Assembly: GCA_944358445.1 (NCBI GenBank)
Contig: CALVRC010000013.1
Location: 1 to 41,911, forward strand
Direction: 5' to 3'
Length of the DNA stretch: 41,911 nucleotides
DNA from: an uncultured Bacilli bacterium
GTDB taxonomy: Bacteria; Bacillota_I; Bacilli_A; RF39; UBA660
Below the pieces are notes generated by a model that searched no databases, was not told the origin of the DNA, and worked only from the letters and a program-made list of their open reading frames with translations. Below are positions 1 through 7,657 of the stretch, piece by piece. How positions within the stretch are numbered: position 1 is the stretch's first letter; each line of letters begins with the position of its first letter. A program made the translations under genes and the position numbers.

Positions 1-120
1 ATAAAATTTATAAATTACAAGAAGTTGTGAATTCTATTTGATTATTCATTTGTTGCACTTGACTTTTTAATTTATAAAGGCAAATATCATATAAGTTAAA
101 AAAACGTAAAACAAACACTA

Positions 121-149
121 TTGACAAAAAAAATAAAACTAATTATAAT
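121..149 (+). promoter_or_regulatory. Consensus sigma-A promoter for the first gene
   Basis: The sequence shows TTGACA at 121-126 and TATAAT at 144-149, separated by exactly 17 bases. Both hexamers match the vegetative sigma factor consensus perfectly. The coding sequence starts 27 bases downstream at 176, behind an AAAGGAA ribosome binding site. This is the strongest-looking promoter in the window and suggests high constitutive expression. Confidence 0.85.
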
Positions 150-175
150 ATTACATACTTTGAAAGGAAAAATTT

Positions 176-1003
176 ATGACACAAGATGAAATAAAATTAA
201 TTTTAGAAAATATGGATTTAGAAGTTTTAAAAACTTTGCAAGAATATTATCATGAATATTTAAAAGAAACAAACTTAGTTAATAATTTAAAAAGAAATTT
301 AGATAATTTTAAAAAAGATAGAAATGATGAAGTTAATCCTACAAAAAAGCAAATAGAAATTAAAAAGGCAATAAATACATTGAAAAGGCTTCCTAAAAAA
401 AGAAGATACCAGTTTGAAGGTACTTTAAATGAAAGTCAAAAAATAGAACATATAGAAATCGAAAAACAGCAACTAAATAAAGATATATTTGAAAATAGAA
501 TATATCCTAAAATGCTTTTTAAAAAATCAAGTAATGGACTTTATAACGCCTTAGTATTTATGATAATAAGTATTATTTTATATAATATTGGTATGTCTGT
601 TGACTTAATTGCTTTAAAAATAATAGCAGTTCTATCATCATTTCCGGCTATTGCCAACTGTGTCTCTTACGTTTGTAATGATACATTAAACTCAAATGTT
701 AAAACACATATTTCTCAAAAGAAAATAGCACAATTAATAAAAAAACTTCAAGCAGATTATATAATTGAAAAAGAAAATTCTGAAAATATGCATCTTCAAA
801 ATCAAATATTTTTAGAATCAAAAGAAGATATTTTTAAAAGAATGCTAAAAACACATCAAAATCACTTAGAAGAAATAATCGAAGAAATAAGAACAATTAT
901 AGAAAGTGATGTTCAAGAGCCGTCTCTAACAAATGAAGAGATAATAGACACACAAACATTAATAAAAAATAGTAACCAAAAAGTTCTAAAAAAGTCGTTA
1001 TAA
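176..1003 (+). CDS. Hypothetical membrane protein with flanking coiled coils
   Basis: 275 residues, not recognised as a known family. The N-terminal ~115 residues and the C-terminal ~100 residues are charged, rich in Lys and Glu, and look helical or coiled-coil. Between them, roughly residues 122-168, lie two hydrophobic segments separated by a short Asp-containing turn, predicting a hairpin in the membrane with both long arms on the same side, probably the cytoplasm. There is no signal peptide. The ATG at 176 is preceded by AAAGGAA and by a perfect promoter at 121-149; a terminator hairpin overlaps the stop codon, so it is probably monocistronic. Possible roles include scaffold or envelope functions, but nothing in the sequence decides this. 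Confidence 0.75.
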   Translation: MTQDEIKLILENMDLEVLKTLQEYYHEYLKETNLVNNLKRNLDNFKKDRNDEVNPTKKQIEIKKAINTLKRLPKKRRYQFEGTLNESQKIEHIEIEKQQLNKDIFENRIYPKMLFKKSSNGLYNALVFMIISIILYNIGMSVDLIALKIIAVLSSFPAIANCVSYVCNDTLNSNVKTHISQKKIAQLIKKLQADYIIEKENSENMHLQNQIFLESKEDIFKRMLKTHQNHLEEIIEEIRTIIESDVQEPSLTNEEIIDTQTLIKNSNQKVLKKSL

Positions 1004-1016
1004 AATAGCGACTTTT
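990..1016 (+). terminator. Terminator overlapping the stop codon
   Basis: AAAAGTCG at 990-997 pairs with CGACTTTT at 1009-1016. The loop contains the TAA stop codon of the preceding gene (1001-1003). The 3' arm ends in a short T run. Confidence 0.7.
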
Positions 1017-1103
1017 AAAATGTAAAAAAATAGGCATATTTTCTCTTAAACAAAGGGGTTTTAAAGTATTTAAATAAATGATATAATATATTAGGTGATT
1101 TAA

Positions 1104-1793
1104 GTGGAACTATTAGATGAATTAGGAATCAAGCCAAATGATATGAATCTTTATGAAACAGCTTTTTCACACACCTCATATTCTAATGAACATGGTGTAA
1201 AAAGCTATGAAAGATTAGAATTTTTAGGTGATGCAGTTTTAGAATTATTAATGAGCGATTATCTCTATCAAAGCAATAAATATAATGAAGGAGAAATGAC
1301 AAAAATAAGAGCTCATTATGTTTGTGAAACAGCTAATTATGAGTATTCTTTAAAACTCGGATTAAATAAATATTTAAAACTTGGAAAAGGTGAAGAAGAA
1401 AATGGCGGAAGATATCGTAAAGCTATCGTTTCAGATATTTTTGAATCATTTTTAGGAGCCCTTTATTTAGATCAAGGACTAGATAAAGTAAAAGAATTCT
1501 TTACCAATAAAATAGTTCCTATAATTGAAAATCATGAAGTTGATTTTTTTGATGACTACAAATCAGCTTTACAAGAATTTGTCCAAACAGGAAAAAAAAG
1601 TTTGGAGTATAAATTAGTAAGTGAAACAGGTCCATCACATAATAGACAGTTTACTGTTGAAGTAATTATTGATAATATAGTTTATGGAACTGGTAGATCA
1701 CATAGTAAAAAATCAGCCGAACAAGAGGCTGCCAAAGACGCTTTAAATAAAGCACAGAAAGGAAGTTTATTATGGGAAGAGCATATGAAGTAA
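1104..1793 (+). CDS. rnc: Ribonuclease III
   Basis: 229 residues, normal length for bacterial RNase III. This enzyme cleaves double-stranded RNA, including the 30S rRNA precursor, in the cytoplasm. The signature ERLEFLGDAVLEL is at about residues 35-48. A second acidic cluster, SDIFESFLGALYLDQG, lies near residues 110-126 and supplies the other metal-binding residues. The last ~70 residues form a double-stranded RNA-binding domain ending in KKSAEQEAAKDAL. The start is GTG at 1104, behind TAGGTGA; a TATAAT at 1082-1087 gives a very short 5' leader. The 3' end overlaps yebC by 22 bases, so the two genes are translationally coupled and probably form one operon. Confidence 0.97.
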   Translation: MELLDELGIKPNDMNLYETAFSHTSYSNEHGVKSYERLEFLGDAVLELLMSDYLYQSNKYNEGEMTKIRAHYVCETANYEYSLKLGLNKYLKLGKGEEENGGRYRKAIVSDIFESFLGALYLDQGLDKVKEFFTNKIVPIIENHEVDFFDDYKSALQEFVQTGKKSLEYKLVSETGPSHNRQFTVEVIIDNIVYGTGRSHSKKSAEQEAAKDALNKAQKGSLLWEEHMK

Positions 1794-2488
1794 GAAAAGC
1801 AAGCATTCAAAAAACAGGAGCTGCAAAAGCTAAATTATATTCAATGTACGCGAGAGAAGTATATCAAGCAGCCAAAAACGGTGGAACTGAATTAGAAGGC
1901 AATCCAACATTAAAAAGATTAGTTGAAAAAGCTAAAAAAGAACAAGTACCAAATGATATTATTAATAGAGCAATAGATAAAGTAAATAGTGGAGCAGATG
2001 AAACATATACTGAAGCTAATTATGAAATTTTTGGTCCATCTGGTTCAACTGCAATTGTTGCTTGCCTAACAGATAATGTTAATAGAAGTGTTAGTAGTAT
2101 AAGAGCAGTTATCAATAAATGCCATGTTAAAATGGGGGCTCAAGGTAGTGTAAGCTATATGTATGACCATTTATGTATAGTAAGTTTTAAAGGGCTATCT
2201 GAAGAAGAAACATTAGATGCCTTATTAGAAGCTGGATTAGATATAACAGATATTGAAAGTGAAAATGATGAAGTAATAGTTTATGGCGCCCCAAATGATT
2301 TGAATAAAATTAAAGAAGCCATTTTAGCTAAATTACCAAATGTAGAATTTGATTTAGATGAAATAACAATGCTTCCAAAAGAAAAAGTTACATTAACTGG
2401 AGAAGATAAAGAAACCTTTGAAAGAATGCTTAATCTATTAGATGAAGTTGAAGATGTTCAGCACGTATATCACAATGTAGAGCTATAA
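1772..2488 (+). CDS. yebC: YebC/PmpR family translation and regulatory protein
   Basis: 238 residues, typical length. YebC/TACO1 family members are cytoplasmic; some act as DNA-binding regulators and YebC2-type members have been linked to relief of ribosome stalling at proline-rich stretches. The N terminus MGRAYEVRK resembles the MGRxxxxR start of the family, and the segment GGTELEGNPTLKRLVEKAKK near residues 36-56 is diagnostic. The C-terminal half has the acidic Glu/Asp pattern of domains 2 and 3. The start ATG lies inside rnc behind AAAGGAAG. A terminator overlaps the stop codon, so the rnc-yebC operon ends here. The subtype (YebC1 or YebC2) is not resolved. Confidence 0.93.
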   Translation: MGRAYEVRKASIQKTGAAKAKLYSMYAREVYQAAKNGGTELEGNPTLKRLVEKAKKEQVPNDIINRAIDKVNSGADETYTEANYEIFGPSGSTAIVACLTDNVNRSVSSIRAVINKCHVKMGAQGSVSYMYDHLCIVSFKGLSEEETLDALLEAGLDITDIESENDEVIVYGAPNDLNKIKEAILAKLPNVEFDLDEITMLPKEKVTLTGEDKETFERMLNLLDEVEDVQHVYHNVEL

Positions 2489-2498
2489 AGCTCTTTTT
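2480..2498 (+). terminator. Terminator of the rnc-yebC operon
   Basis: GAGCT (2480-2484) pairs with AGCTC (2489-2493) around an ATAA loop that contains the yebC stop codon, followed by five T residues. Short but classic. Confidence 0.75.
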
Positions 2499-2604
2499 AT
2501 ATGTCTTTTTTTAGAAAAAATAACAAAATACACCCCCACCACCCCCACACTGGGGTTAATTGACAATTTTGTGTAAAGCGCTTAACTAAATAAAACCATT
2601 ATAC

Positions 2605-2634
2605 TTGTAATTTTCAGGGAGGGGGGGATATAAT
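2605..2634 (+). promoter_or_regulatory. Probable promoter with a G tract in its spacer
   Basis: TTGTAA at 2605-2610 and TATAAT at 2629-2634 are separated by 18 bases. The spacer contains GGGA followed by seven consecutive G residues (2617-2627). Homopolymer tracts in promoter spacers are known to cause phase variation in mollicutes and other bacteria by changing spacing through slippage. A second candidate -35, TTGACA at 2560-2565, lacks a good -10 at the right distance. The gene start is at 2664 behind GGGAGGAG. Confidence 0.55.
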
Positions 2635-2663
2635 ACAAATAATAAATATAGGGAGGAGCAAAC

Positions 2664-4073
2664 ATGAAAAAAAGATTAAATAGTAGCCAGCGAAATTATA
2701 TAATAATAGGCTTATGTATGATATTAGTCATAATGGGAGTAGGATATGCGGCATTTTCTAGTCAACTTAAAATATCAGGAACATCAAATATAGCAAGTAA
2801 CTTCTTAGTTAAAATAACTGATATACAAAGTAAAGTTTTAAATGGTAATGCGAGTGATGCAGAGGCACCAACACATACAGATACAACAGCAACATTTAAA
2901 ACCAATTTAGTAAGCCCAGGAGACAGTATGCAGTATGATATTACAGTAATTAATGAAGGAGATATTGATGCTGTACTTAACAGTATACAGGTAAATACTG
3001 GAAATAATGATGCTATATTATTTGAAACATATGGAATAAATGAAGGAGATGCCTTACTTAAAGGAGCAACTGATGTACTTACAGTTATAGTAAGATATGA
3101 TAGTAGTGTGACAAGGCAACCAGAAAATACAGAATCAACAATAACTGTAACATTAGATTATGGGCAATCTAGTGGAACAGCAGTGCCAGGTGGTGCAGTA
3201 ACACTTCTTGGAGGACAGTCTGTAGATGTTGTTGATAGTGGAGATGGGCTATATGCTGATGAATATGAGTTCGGAAGATATATTTATAGAGGACAAAACC
3301 CAAATAACTATATAACATTCAATGGAGAAACATGGAGAATTATAGCTAAAGAAACAGATGGAACATATAAAATAATTAGAAATGATGTTTTACCAAATCG
3401 AGCATTTGATGAAGCAAATCATCGAAGTACAGAAAATAACTCATATTGTCAAAACCCAGGATACGGTTGTGGAGTATATGCAGCTGTAGAAGGAATATTC
3501 TCGTCACCAAGTGGATCACAAAGCGGAACAATAACAGAAGACTCATCAATAAAAATATATTTAAATGATGATTATTATGTAAATAATATAAATGAAACAG
3601 CTAAAGAACAAATGACATCTCATTCATTTAATATAGGGGCAGTAGAATATTTAAATGAAAACGGAGCCGAAGCAGATAGTATAGAAAAAAATATAGCAGG
3701 AGAAAAAATGTACCAATGGACAGGTAACGTAGGACTAGCCAACGCAAGTGATATCTTAAGAGCAAGTACTAATTCATTATGTACTTCTGCAACTACATCA
3801 TTTAATGATACTGATGCATGTAATAGTAATTACTTATTAGATAGTGGAAGTACAAGTTCGTTATCTTATTGGGTAATAAACGCCACTTCTCGCGAGTCTG
3901 GTGGCGGTTCGTCTAACGCCTGGTATGGTTATGTAGATGACTCGTATATGGCAGTGAGCATTTTTTCTGCGTACCTTTCTACTTCCGCTCCCCGCCCAGT
4001 AGTCTTTTTGAAATCTGATACTACTTTGTCAGGTAGTGGAACTAAAGAAAATCCATTTGAGATAATTGCATAG
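2664..4073 (+). CDS. Exported surface protein with a DGR-type variable C terminus
   Basis: 469 residues. Residues 1-30 are a signal or anchor segment ending in GVGYAAFSSQLKISG, the pattern of TasA/camelysin-like (SipW-type) substrates. Residues ~35-170 form a beta-rich domain of the kind seen in secreted fibre proteins. Residues ~205-465 resemble the exported DUF6273-like or C-type-lectin-like domains (GETWRIIAKETDGTYKII, later APRPVVFLKSD, then GSGTKENPFEI). Codons 402-449 switch to about 50% GC with few adenines, unlike the rest of the gene; this segment is described separately as a candidate variable region. The start ATG has a strong GGGAGGAG site. The promoter spacer contains a G tract, so expression may vary. 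The ligand is unknown. Confidence 0.8.
   Translation: MKKRLNSSQRNYIIIGLCMILVIMGVGYAAFSSQLKISGTSNIASNFLVKITDIQSKVLNGNASDAEAPTHTDTTATFKTNLVSPGDSMQYDITVINEGDIDAVLNSIQVNTGNNDAILFETYGINEGDALLKGATDVLTVIVRYDSSVTRQPENTESTITVTLDYGQSSGTAVPGGAVTLLGGQSVDVVDSGDGLYADEYEFGRYIYRGQNPNNYITFNGETWRIIAKETDGTYKIIRNDVLPNRAFDEANHRSTENNSYCQNPGYGCGVYAAVEGIFSSPSGSQSGTITEDSSIKIYLNDDYYVNNINETAKEQMTSHSFNIGAVEYLNENGAEADSIEKNIAGEKMYQWTGNVGLANASDILRASTNSLCTSATTSFNDTDACNSNYLLDSGSTSSLSYWVINATSRESGGGSSNAWYGYVDDSYMAVSIFSAYLSTSAPRPVVFLKSDTTLSGSGTKENPFEIIA
3867..4011 (+). other. Candidate DGR variable region (VR)
   Basis: By hand count, codons 406-449 (3879-4010) contain 67 G or C in 132 bases and only 20 A, whereas the sequence just upstream is adenine-rich. 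32 of 44 codons end in C or T (NNY), against 17 of 45 in an upstream stretch of the same gene. Adenine-specific mutagenesis of AAY codons in a template repeat yields NNY codons depleted in A, the hallmark of a diversity-generating retroelement target. The segment sits at the 3' end of a surface-exposed domain and finishes in the conserved PRPVVFL, the normal position for a VR. No reverse transcriptase and no template repeat are visible in the window, so the retroelement would have to act from elsewhere. Confidence 0.6.
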
Positions 4074-4104
4074 AAAAATAAGGTTATTTTTAAACCTTAT
4101 TTTT
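4074..4104. terminator. Bidirectional terminator between convergent genes
   Basis: AAAAATAAGGTT (4074-4085) pairs with AACCTTATTTTT (4093-4104), a 12-bp stem with A and T runs on opposite sides, so it can terminate on both strands. It includes the stop codon (4097-4099) of the minus-strand femAB gene. Confidence 0.85.
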
Positions 4105-5344
4105 TAAATACTCCAGTAATTCCAAAGGAATTTTTATAAACAAAATATCTAGGAGAATTAGTAATTAATTCAAAATCACCCGCATATTCAATAACATTCG
4201 CATGAAAATTAAGTTTAAATTCATTTAATCCCTTATATTTATTGTTAACTTTATTAATATTAGCCACACCACCTAAATATAATTTCTTATATCCAAGCTT
4301 CGCATATCTACCCATTAGTTTCCAAATCATCAATTGTTTAGCCCCAAAATGTTTATACTTTTTATCATAACCGTCAATCGCAAAATAAACATCATCTTGC
4401 CATTTAATAACTAAAGCAGAAGAAGTAATAATTCCATCAGGATAGTTTTTCAAGTATTCAGTTGCCTCAGCTAACTGGTTACGGTACTTAACAACCTTCT
4501 TATCAACCTCTAATTTTTCACTAATAAGTTTATCTGAATTTCCTTTTTGATTCATTAATTTTTGACTAAGTTCAGTACTTTTTTTATAATACTCATTATA
4601 TTGTTTTTGTGTATACTGTAAATAATCAGTTGTATCTAATTTACTATAGTAAAAATCAATTAAATTATCTTTACCAAAAAACCTATATAAATCCTCAAAA
4701 TATTGCAAACCTCTAGGATATTTTCCTTTAGTTTGCTCATATAAATATTTTAAATCATCAATATCACCATGATACACCTTAATGCCATCACGAACAGCTT
4801 TTCTAATTTTATTACGGCAACTTCTATCAATATTACCAAACAATTTAATATAATCTAAATCTAAATTAATATAAGCTTCAAATCTAGGTTTTAATGCCTC
4901 AAAATAATTATTATAGCCTAAATGAAAATACCCAAGCTTTTTAAGTCTATTAAAAGTTTCATCATATAAATCATTATTAGTAATTGCATGTCCAGCACTG
5001 TTATATACTTTTCTTATAATCATTGGATTAATTTTAATTGCCACAATATCCTTTTTTCCTAAATATTTTTTAATCAATTTTGTAAATGTTTTTACTAGCT
5101 CATCGTCATTATAATCAATTAAATAGCCTCTAGGCGCTAAAGCATATTTAAATCCATTAATCTTATATACCAAAATCAAACTAGCTGCTTTAAGTACATT
5201 GCCATCCATAAGTCCAACAAACATAGAACTATAATTTTCTTCATTCATTGTAAAAGCATAATAAGGAGTTTGATATATAGATCCAGGTTTAAATAATTTG
5301 GCAAATTCTAAAAATTCCGAATTTGAAAGAGATTTTATCTGCAT
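4097..5344 (-). CDS. FemAB-family peptidoglycan bridge aminoacyltransferase
   Basis: 415 residues, the normal length of FemA/FemX/FmhB proteins. These cytoplasmic enzymes use aminoacyl-tRNA to add amino acids to the lipid II stem peptide. Two GNAT-like halves are visible (about residues 1-165, and 166-240 plus 300-415), interrupted at residues ~240-300 by a charged coiled-coil arm, as in FemA. Family-type segments include FKYALAPRGYLIDY near residue 70, SCRNKIRKAVRDGIKVYHG near 175-195, and ITSSALVI near 305. The start ATG follows AGGAGG. It implies a cross-bridged cell wall, which argues against a wall-less mollicute. The amino acid added cannot be predicted. Confidence 0.92.
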   Translation of the reverse strand: MQIKSLSNSEFLEFAKLFKPGSIYQTPYYAFTMNEENYSSMFVGLMDGNVLKAASLILVYKINGFKYALAPRGYLIDYNDDELVKTFTKLIKKYLGKKDIVAIKINPMIIRKVYNSAGHAITNNDLYDETFNRLKKLGYFHLGYNNYFEALKPRFEAYINLDLDYIKLFGNIDRSCRNKIRKAVRDGIKVYHGDIDDLKYLYEQTKGKYPRGLQYFEDLYRFFGKDNLIDFYYSKLDTTDYLQYTQKQYNEYYKKSTELSQKLMNQKGNSDKLISEKLEVDKKVVKYRNQLAEATEYLKNYPDGIITSSALVIKWQDDVYFAIDGYDKKYKHFGAKQLMIWKLMGRYAKLGYKKLYLGGVANINKVNNKYKGLNEFKLNFHANVIEYAGDFELITNSPRYFVYKNSFGITGVFKK

Positions 5345-5421
5345 ATAAACGCCTCCTACCTATCTAATTATACCAAAATAATGCCATAATATATAGTTTT
5401 TATCTTAAAAAAATAAAATAA

Positions 5422-5447
5422 AAGCATCAGAAATATATCCAATGCTT
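5422..5447 (-). terminator. Terminator of the DUF1540 gene
   Basis: On the minus strand AAGCAT and ATGCTT form a hairpin around a 14-base loop, followed by a T-rich tail (complement of the A-rich 5407-5421). The stem includes part of the stop codon of the gene. Confidence 0.55.
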
Positions 5448-5607
5448 AATTCAATTCTGTTTTAACATAATTATCACACATTGTAGACTCTTTTTCATCA
5501 TTAGCTCTGCAACACGCCACTTTAATCTGATTTAACATGCAAGCGTCCTTCATAACATCACAATGTTTACAATCATAAACAGTGCAGTTAATTTTTTGAT
5601 TATTCAT
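5446..5607 (-). CDS. Small cysteine-rich DUF1540-type protein
   Basis: 53 residues, found by reading the gap between two larger genes. The start ATG at 5607 follows an excellent GGAGGTAA site. The protein begins MNNQKINCTVYDCKHCD and contains seven cysteines, spaced as in DUF1540 proteins: CxVxxC, then a Cys before an LNxIKV segment, a CC pair, and STMCDNY near the C terminus. DUF1540 proteins are small, probably metal-binding and of unknown function. It is divergent from the downstream dehydratase-like operon, with 90 bases between the two starts, and has its own terminator. The cysteine pattern and ribosome binding site make coding very likely; the function is not known. Confidence 0.85.
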   Translation of the reverse strand: MNNQKINCTVYDCKHCDVMKDACMLNQIKVACCRANDEKESTMCDNYVKTELN

Positions 5608-5697
5608 AAAAAATTACCTCCATTAATATCCTTTACTAAAAACACATAATTATTCATAAAAAATAAATAACCTTAATATATTTGTAATGGTGATATT

Positions 5698-6600
5698 ATG
5701 AACAGAGTCGGTATTCCTCGTAGTCTGTTTTACTATTATTATAAAGATTTATGGATTGATTTTTTTGATAGTTTAAATATCCCGTATATTATAAGTCCTA
5801 ACACTAATAAAAATATCATGAGTAGGGGAGAAACCGTCGCTAATGATGAAATGTGTTTATCTTTAAAAAATTATTTAGGACACATAGATTATCTAAAAGA
5901 CAAATGTGATTACATATTAGTTCCAAGAATAAGAAATTTTAAAAATAACAACCAAACATGTACAAATTTTTGGGCTATTTATGATATTGTAAAAAATTTA
6001 TTTAATGTAAATATTTTAAATTATAATATCGATTTAGAAAAGAAACAAACTCTAAAAAAAGGTCTATTTAAAATAGGGAAAGAATTAAACAAAAATAATC
6101 ATCAAATAAAAAAAGCCTATAAATATGCCATTACCAAAGAAAAAAAGAGAATAAAGCAAAATCATATAATAAACCAAAACAAACTAAAAAGTAAAAAGAA
6201 AAAAATTTTAATAGTAGGTCATCCATATAACCTATATGATGAACTAATAGGCAAAGATATCATAAAATATTTAATAAAAAATAATATTGAAATTATTTAT
6301 TCAGATAAATTTGATTCAAAAATTACAAATCCTTTAAGTAAAAAAATATCCAAAGACCTTTATTTCAAATATAGTAAAGACAATTTAGGCGCTATAGCTT
6401 ACAGTGAAAAAGATATAAATGGAGTTATTTTTATATCATCATTTCCATGTGCACCAGATAGTTTAGCTAACGAACTAGCCATGAGAAAAATTAAACTACC
6501 TTATTTAAATTTAGTTATAGATAATAATTCATCATTTACTGGCCTAGAAACTAGATTAGAAAGTTTTTTAGATATGATAGGAGGAAAATTAAATGACTAA
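5698..6600 (+). CDS. DUF2229-type acyl-CoA dehydratase activase-related protein
   Basis: 300 residues. It resembles the DUF2229 segment that accompanies 2-hydroxyacyl-CoA dehydratase activators: it begins IPRSLFYYYYKDLWIDFF and continues with the SPNTNKNIMSRGETVANDEMC and GHIDYL blocks. Conserved cysteines at about residues 56, 95 and 250 (in DEMC, QTC and FPCAPDS) are candidate Fe-S ligands. In many Bacillota this domain is fused in a single giant protein with the next two gene products; here it is separate. It overlaps the next gene by 8 bases. Only a weak GGTGAT precedes the ATG. The substrate is unknown; a role in an ATP-dependent low-potential electron transfer system is an inference from the family. 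Confidence 0.8.
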   Translation: MNRVGIPRSLFYYYYKDLWIDFFDSLNIPYIISPNTNKNIMSRGETVANDEMCLSLKNYLGHIDYLKDKCDYILVPRIRNFKNNNQTCTNFWAIYDIVKNLFNVNILNYNIDLEKKQTLKKGLFKIGKELNKNNHQIKKAYKYAITKEKKRIKQNHIINQNKLKSKKKKILIVGHPYNLYDELIGKDIIKYLIKNNIEIIYSDKFDSKITNPLSKKISKDLYFKYSKDNLGAIAYSEKDINGVIFISSFPCAPDSLANELAMRKIKLPYLNLVIDNNSSFTGLETRLESFLDMIGGKLND

Positions 6601-7657
6601 AATAGCCTTTCCCCATATGGGTGACTATCACGTTCCAGCAAACTATCTATTATCACATATCTTTCCAAACACAGAAGTAATAAAAGCTCCTAAAATAACT
6701 TCAAAAACCATTGAACTAGGTACTGAGCACTCTCCAGAATTCGTCTGTACACCATTTAAATACACCTTAGGGACGATGATAGAATGCTTAGAAAAAGGAG
6801 CTGATACTTTAATCCAAATGGGTGGTGGGTGTAGGTATGGTTATTATAGTGAACTTCAAGATAAAATACTAAAAGATATAGGATATAACTGTAAAGTGAT
6901 TAATCTGGTAACTGAAGGAAAAACAAACATAAAAAGAATAAATAACTTATTAAAAAGTATAGAACCAAAATATTCTAAAATTAAAGCTTTATATTATGGG
7001 TTTATTACATTTAAAATGGTTAAATATATGGATAAGATAGATGATTATATTAGAGAAAATATAGGATTTGAATTAAAAAAAGGATCATTTGAAAGTTTAA
7101 AAGAAGAAATGTTAATTGCCTTCACCCATATAAAAAATTATAAAGATTTAAAAAAAACATATAAAAGATATTTAGATAAATTACACAAAATTAAAGTCCA
7201 TAAACCAGATAATAGAATTAAAATAGGCATAATAGGAGAGTTATATACAATCATGGAACCTTTTTCCAATTATTTTTTAGAAAAAGAGCTAGCTAAACAT
7301 CATATAGAAATAAAAAGGTTTACAAATGTTCATTACTTATTATTTGAAAAATCTCATAAATATAAAAAATATAAAAAATATGCTAAAGAGTATTTCAAGT
7401 ATAATATGGGAGCTGACGCTTCAGATAATATAGCTAGGTGCAAATACTTATGTAGGGAAGACTATGACGGAATCATTCATATAAAGTCATCCTTCTGCAC
7501 TCCCGAAATAGGAGCCATGCCAATTATTAATAAAATTGCGAATACTTATCAAAAACCGGTTCTGTTTTTCAGCTTTGATTCAGCTACCTCAGAAACTGGT
7601 ATAAAGACAAGATTAGAAGCATTCTACGATATGTTAGAAATGAGGAAAGATAAATGA
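6593..7657 (+). CDS. 2-hydroxyacyl-CoA dehydratase-like (HgdB/double-cubane-type) protein
   Basis: 354 residues. It resembles the dehydratase component, or double-cubane-cluster proteins, of the HgdA/HgdB superfamily. Seen in the sequence: SPEFVCTPFKYTLG near residue 56, MGGGCRYGYYSE near 76, ARCKYLCREDYDG near 283, and SSFCTPEIGAMP near 302. The cysteines would hold an Fe-S cluster. The ending FFSFDSATSETGIKTRLEAF is shared with the end of the preceding gene (VIDNNSSFTGLETRLESF), so the two proteins are related in fold. It overlaps both neighbours (8 bases upstream, 4 downstream), indicating a tightly coupled operon. Catalytic dehydration is not assured; the set may instead be an ATP-driven reductase of unknown substrate. 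Confidence 0.82.
   Translation: MTKIAFPHMGDYHVPANYLLSHIFPNTEVIKAPKITSKTIELGTEHSPEFVCTPFKYTLGTMIECLEKGADTLIQMGGGCRYGYYSELQDKILKDIGYNCKVINLVTEGKTNIKRINNLLKSIEPKYSKIKALYYGFITFKMVKYMDKIDDYIRENIGFELKKGSFESLKEEMLIAFTHIKNYKDLKKTYKRYLDKLHKIKVHKPDNRIKIGIIGELYTIMEPFSNYFLEKELAKHHIEIKRFTNVHYLLFEKSHKYKKYKKYAKEYFKYNMGADASDNIARCKYLCREDYDGIIHIKSSFCTPEIGAMPIINKIANTYQKPVLFFSFDSATSETGIKTRLEAFYDMLEMRKDK

Noticed and set aside
2526-2560. C-rich stretch as a separate riboswitch or RNA element
   Set aside because: No consistent stem apart from possible pairing with the downstream G tract, so it is only mentioned with the promoter.
3930-3950. YVDD in the surface protein, resembling the reverse transcriptase active-site motif
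   Set aside because: It lies in the hypervariable segment of an exported protein with no other reverse transcriptase motifs, so it is a coincidence.
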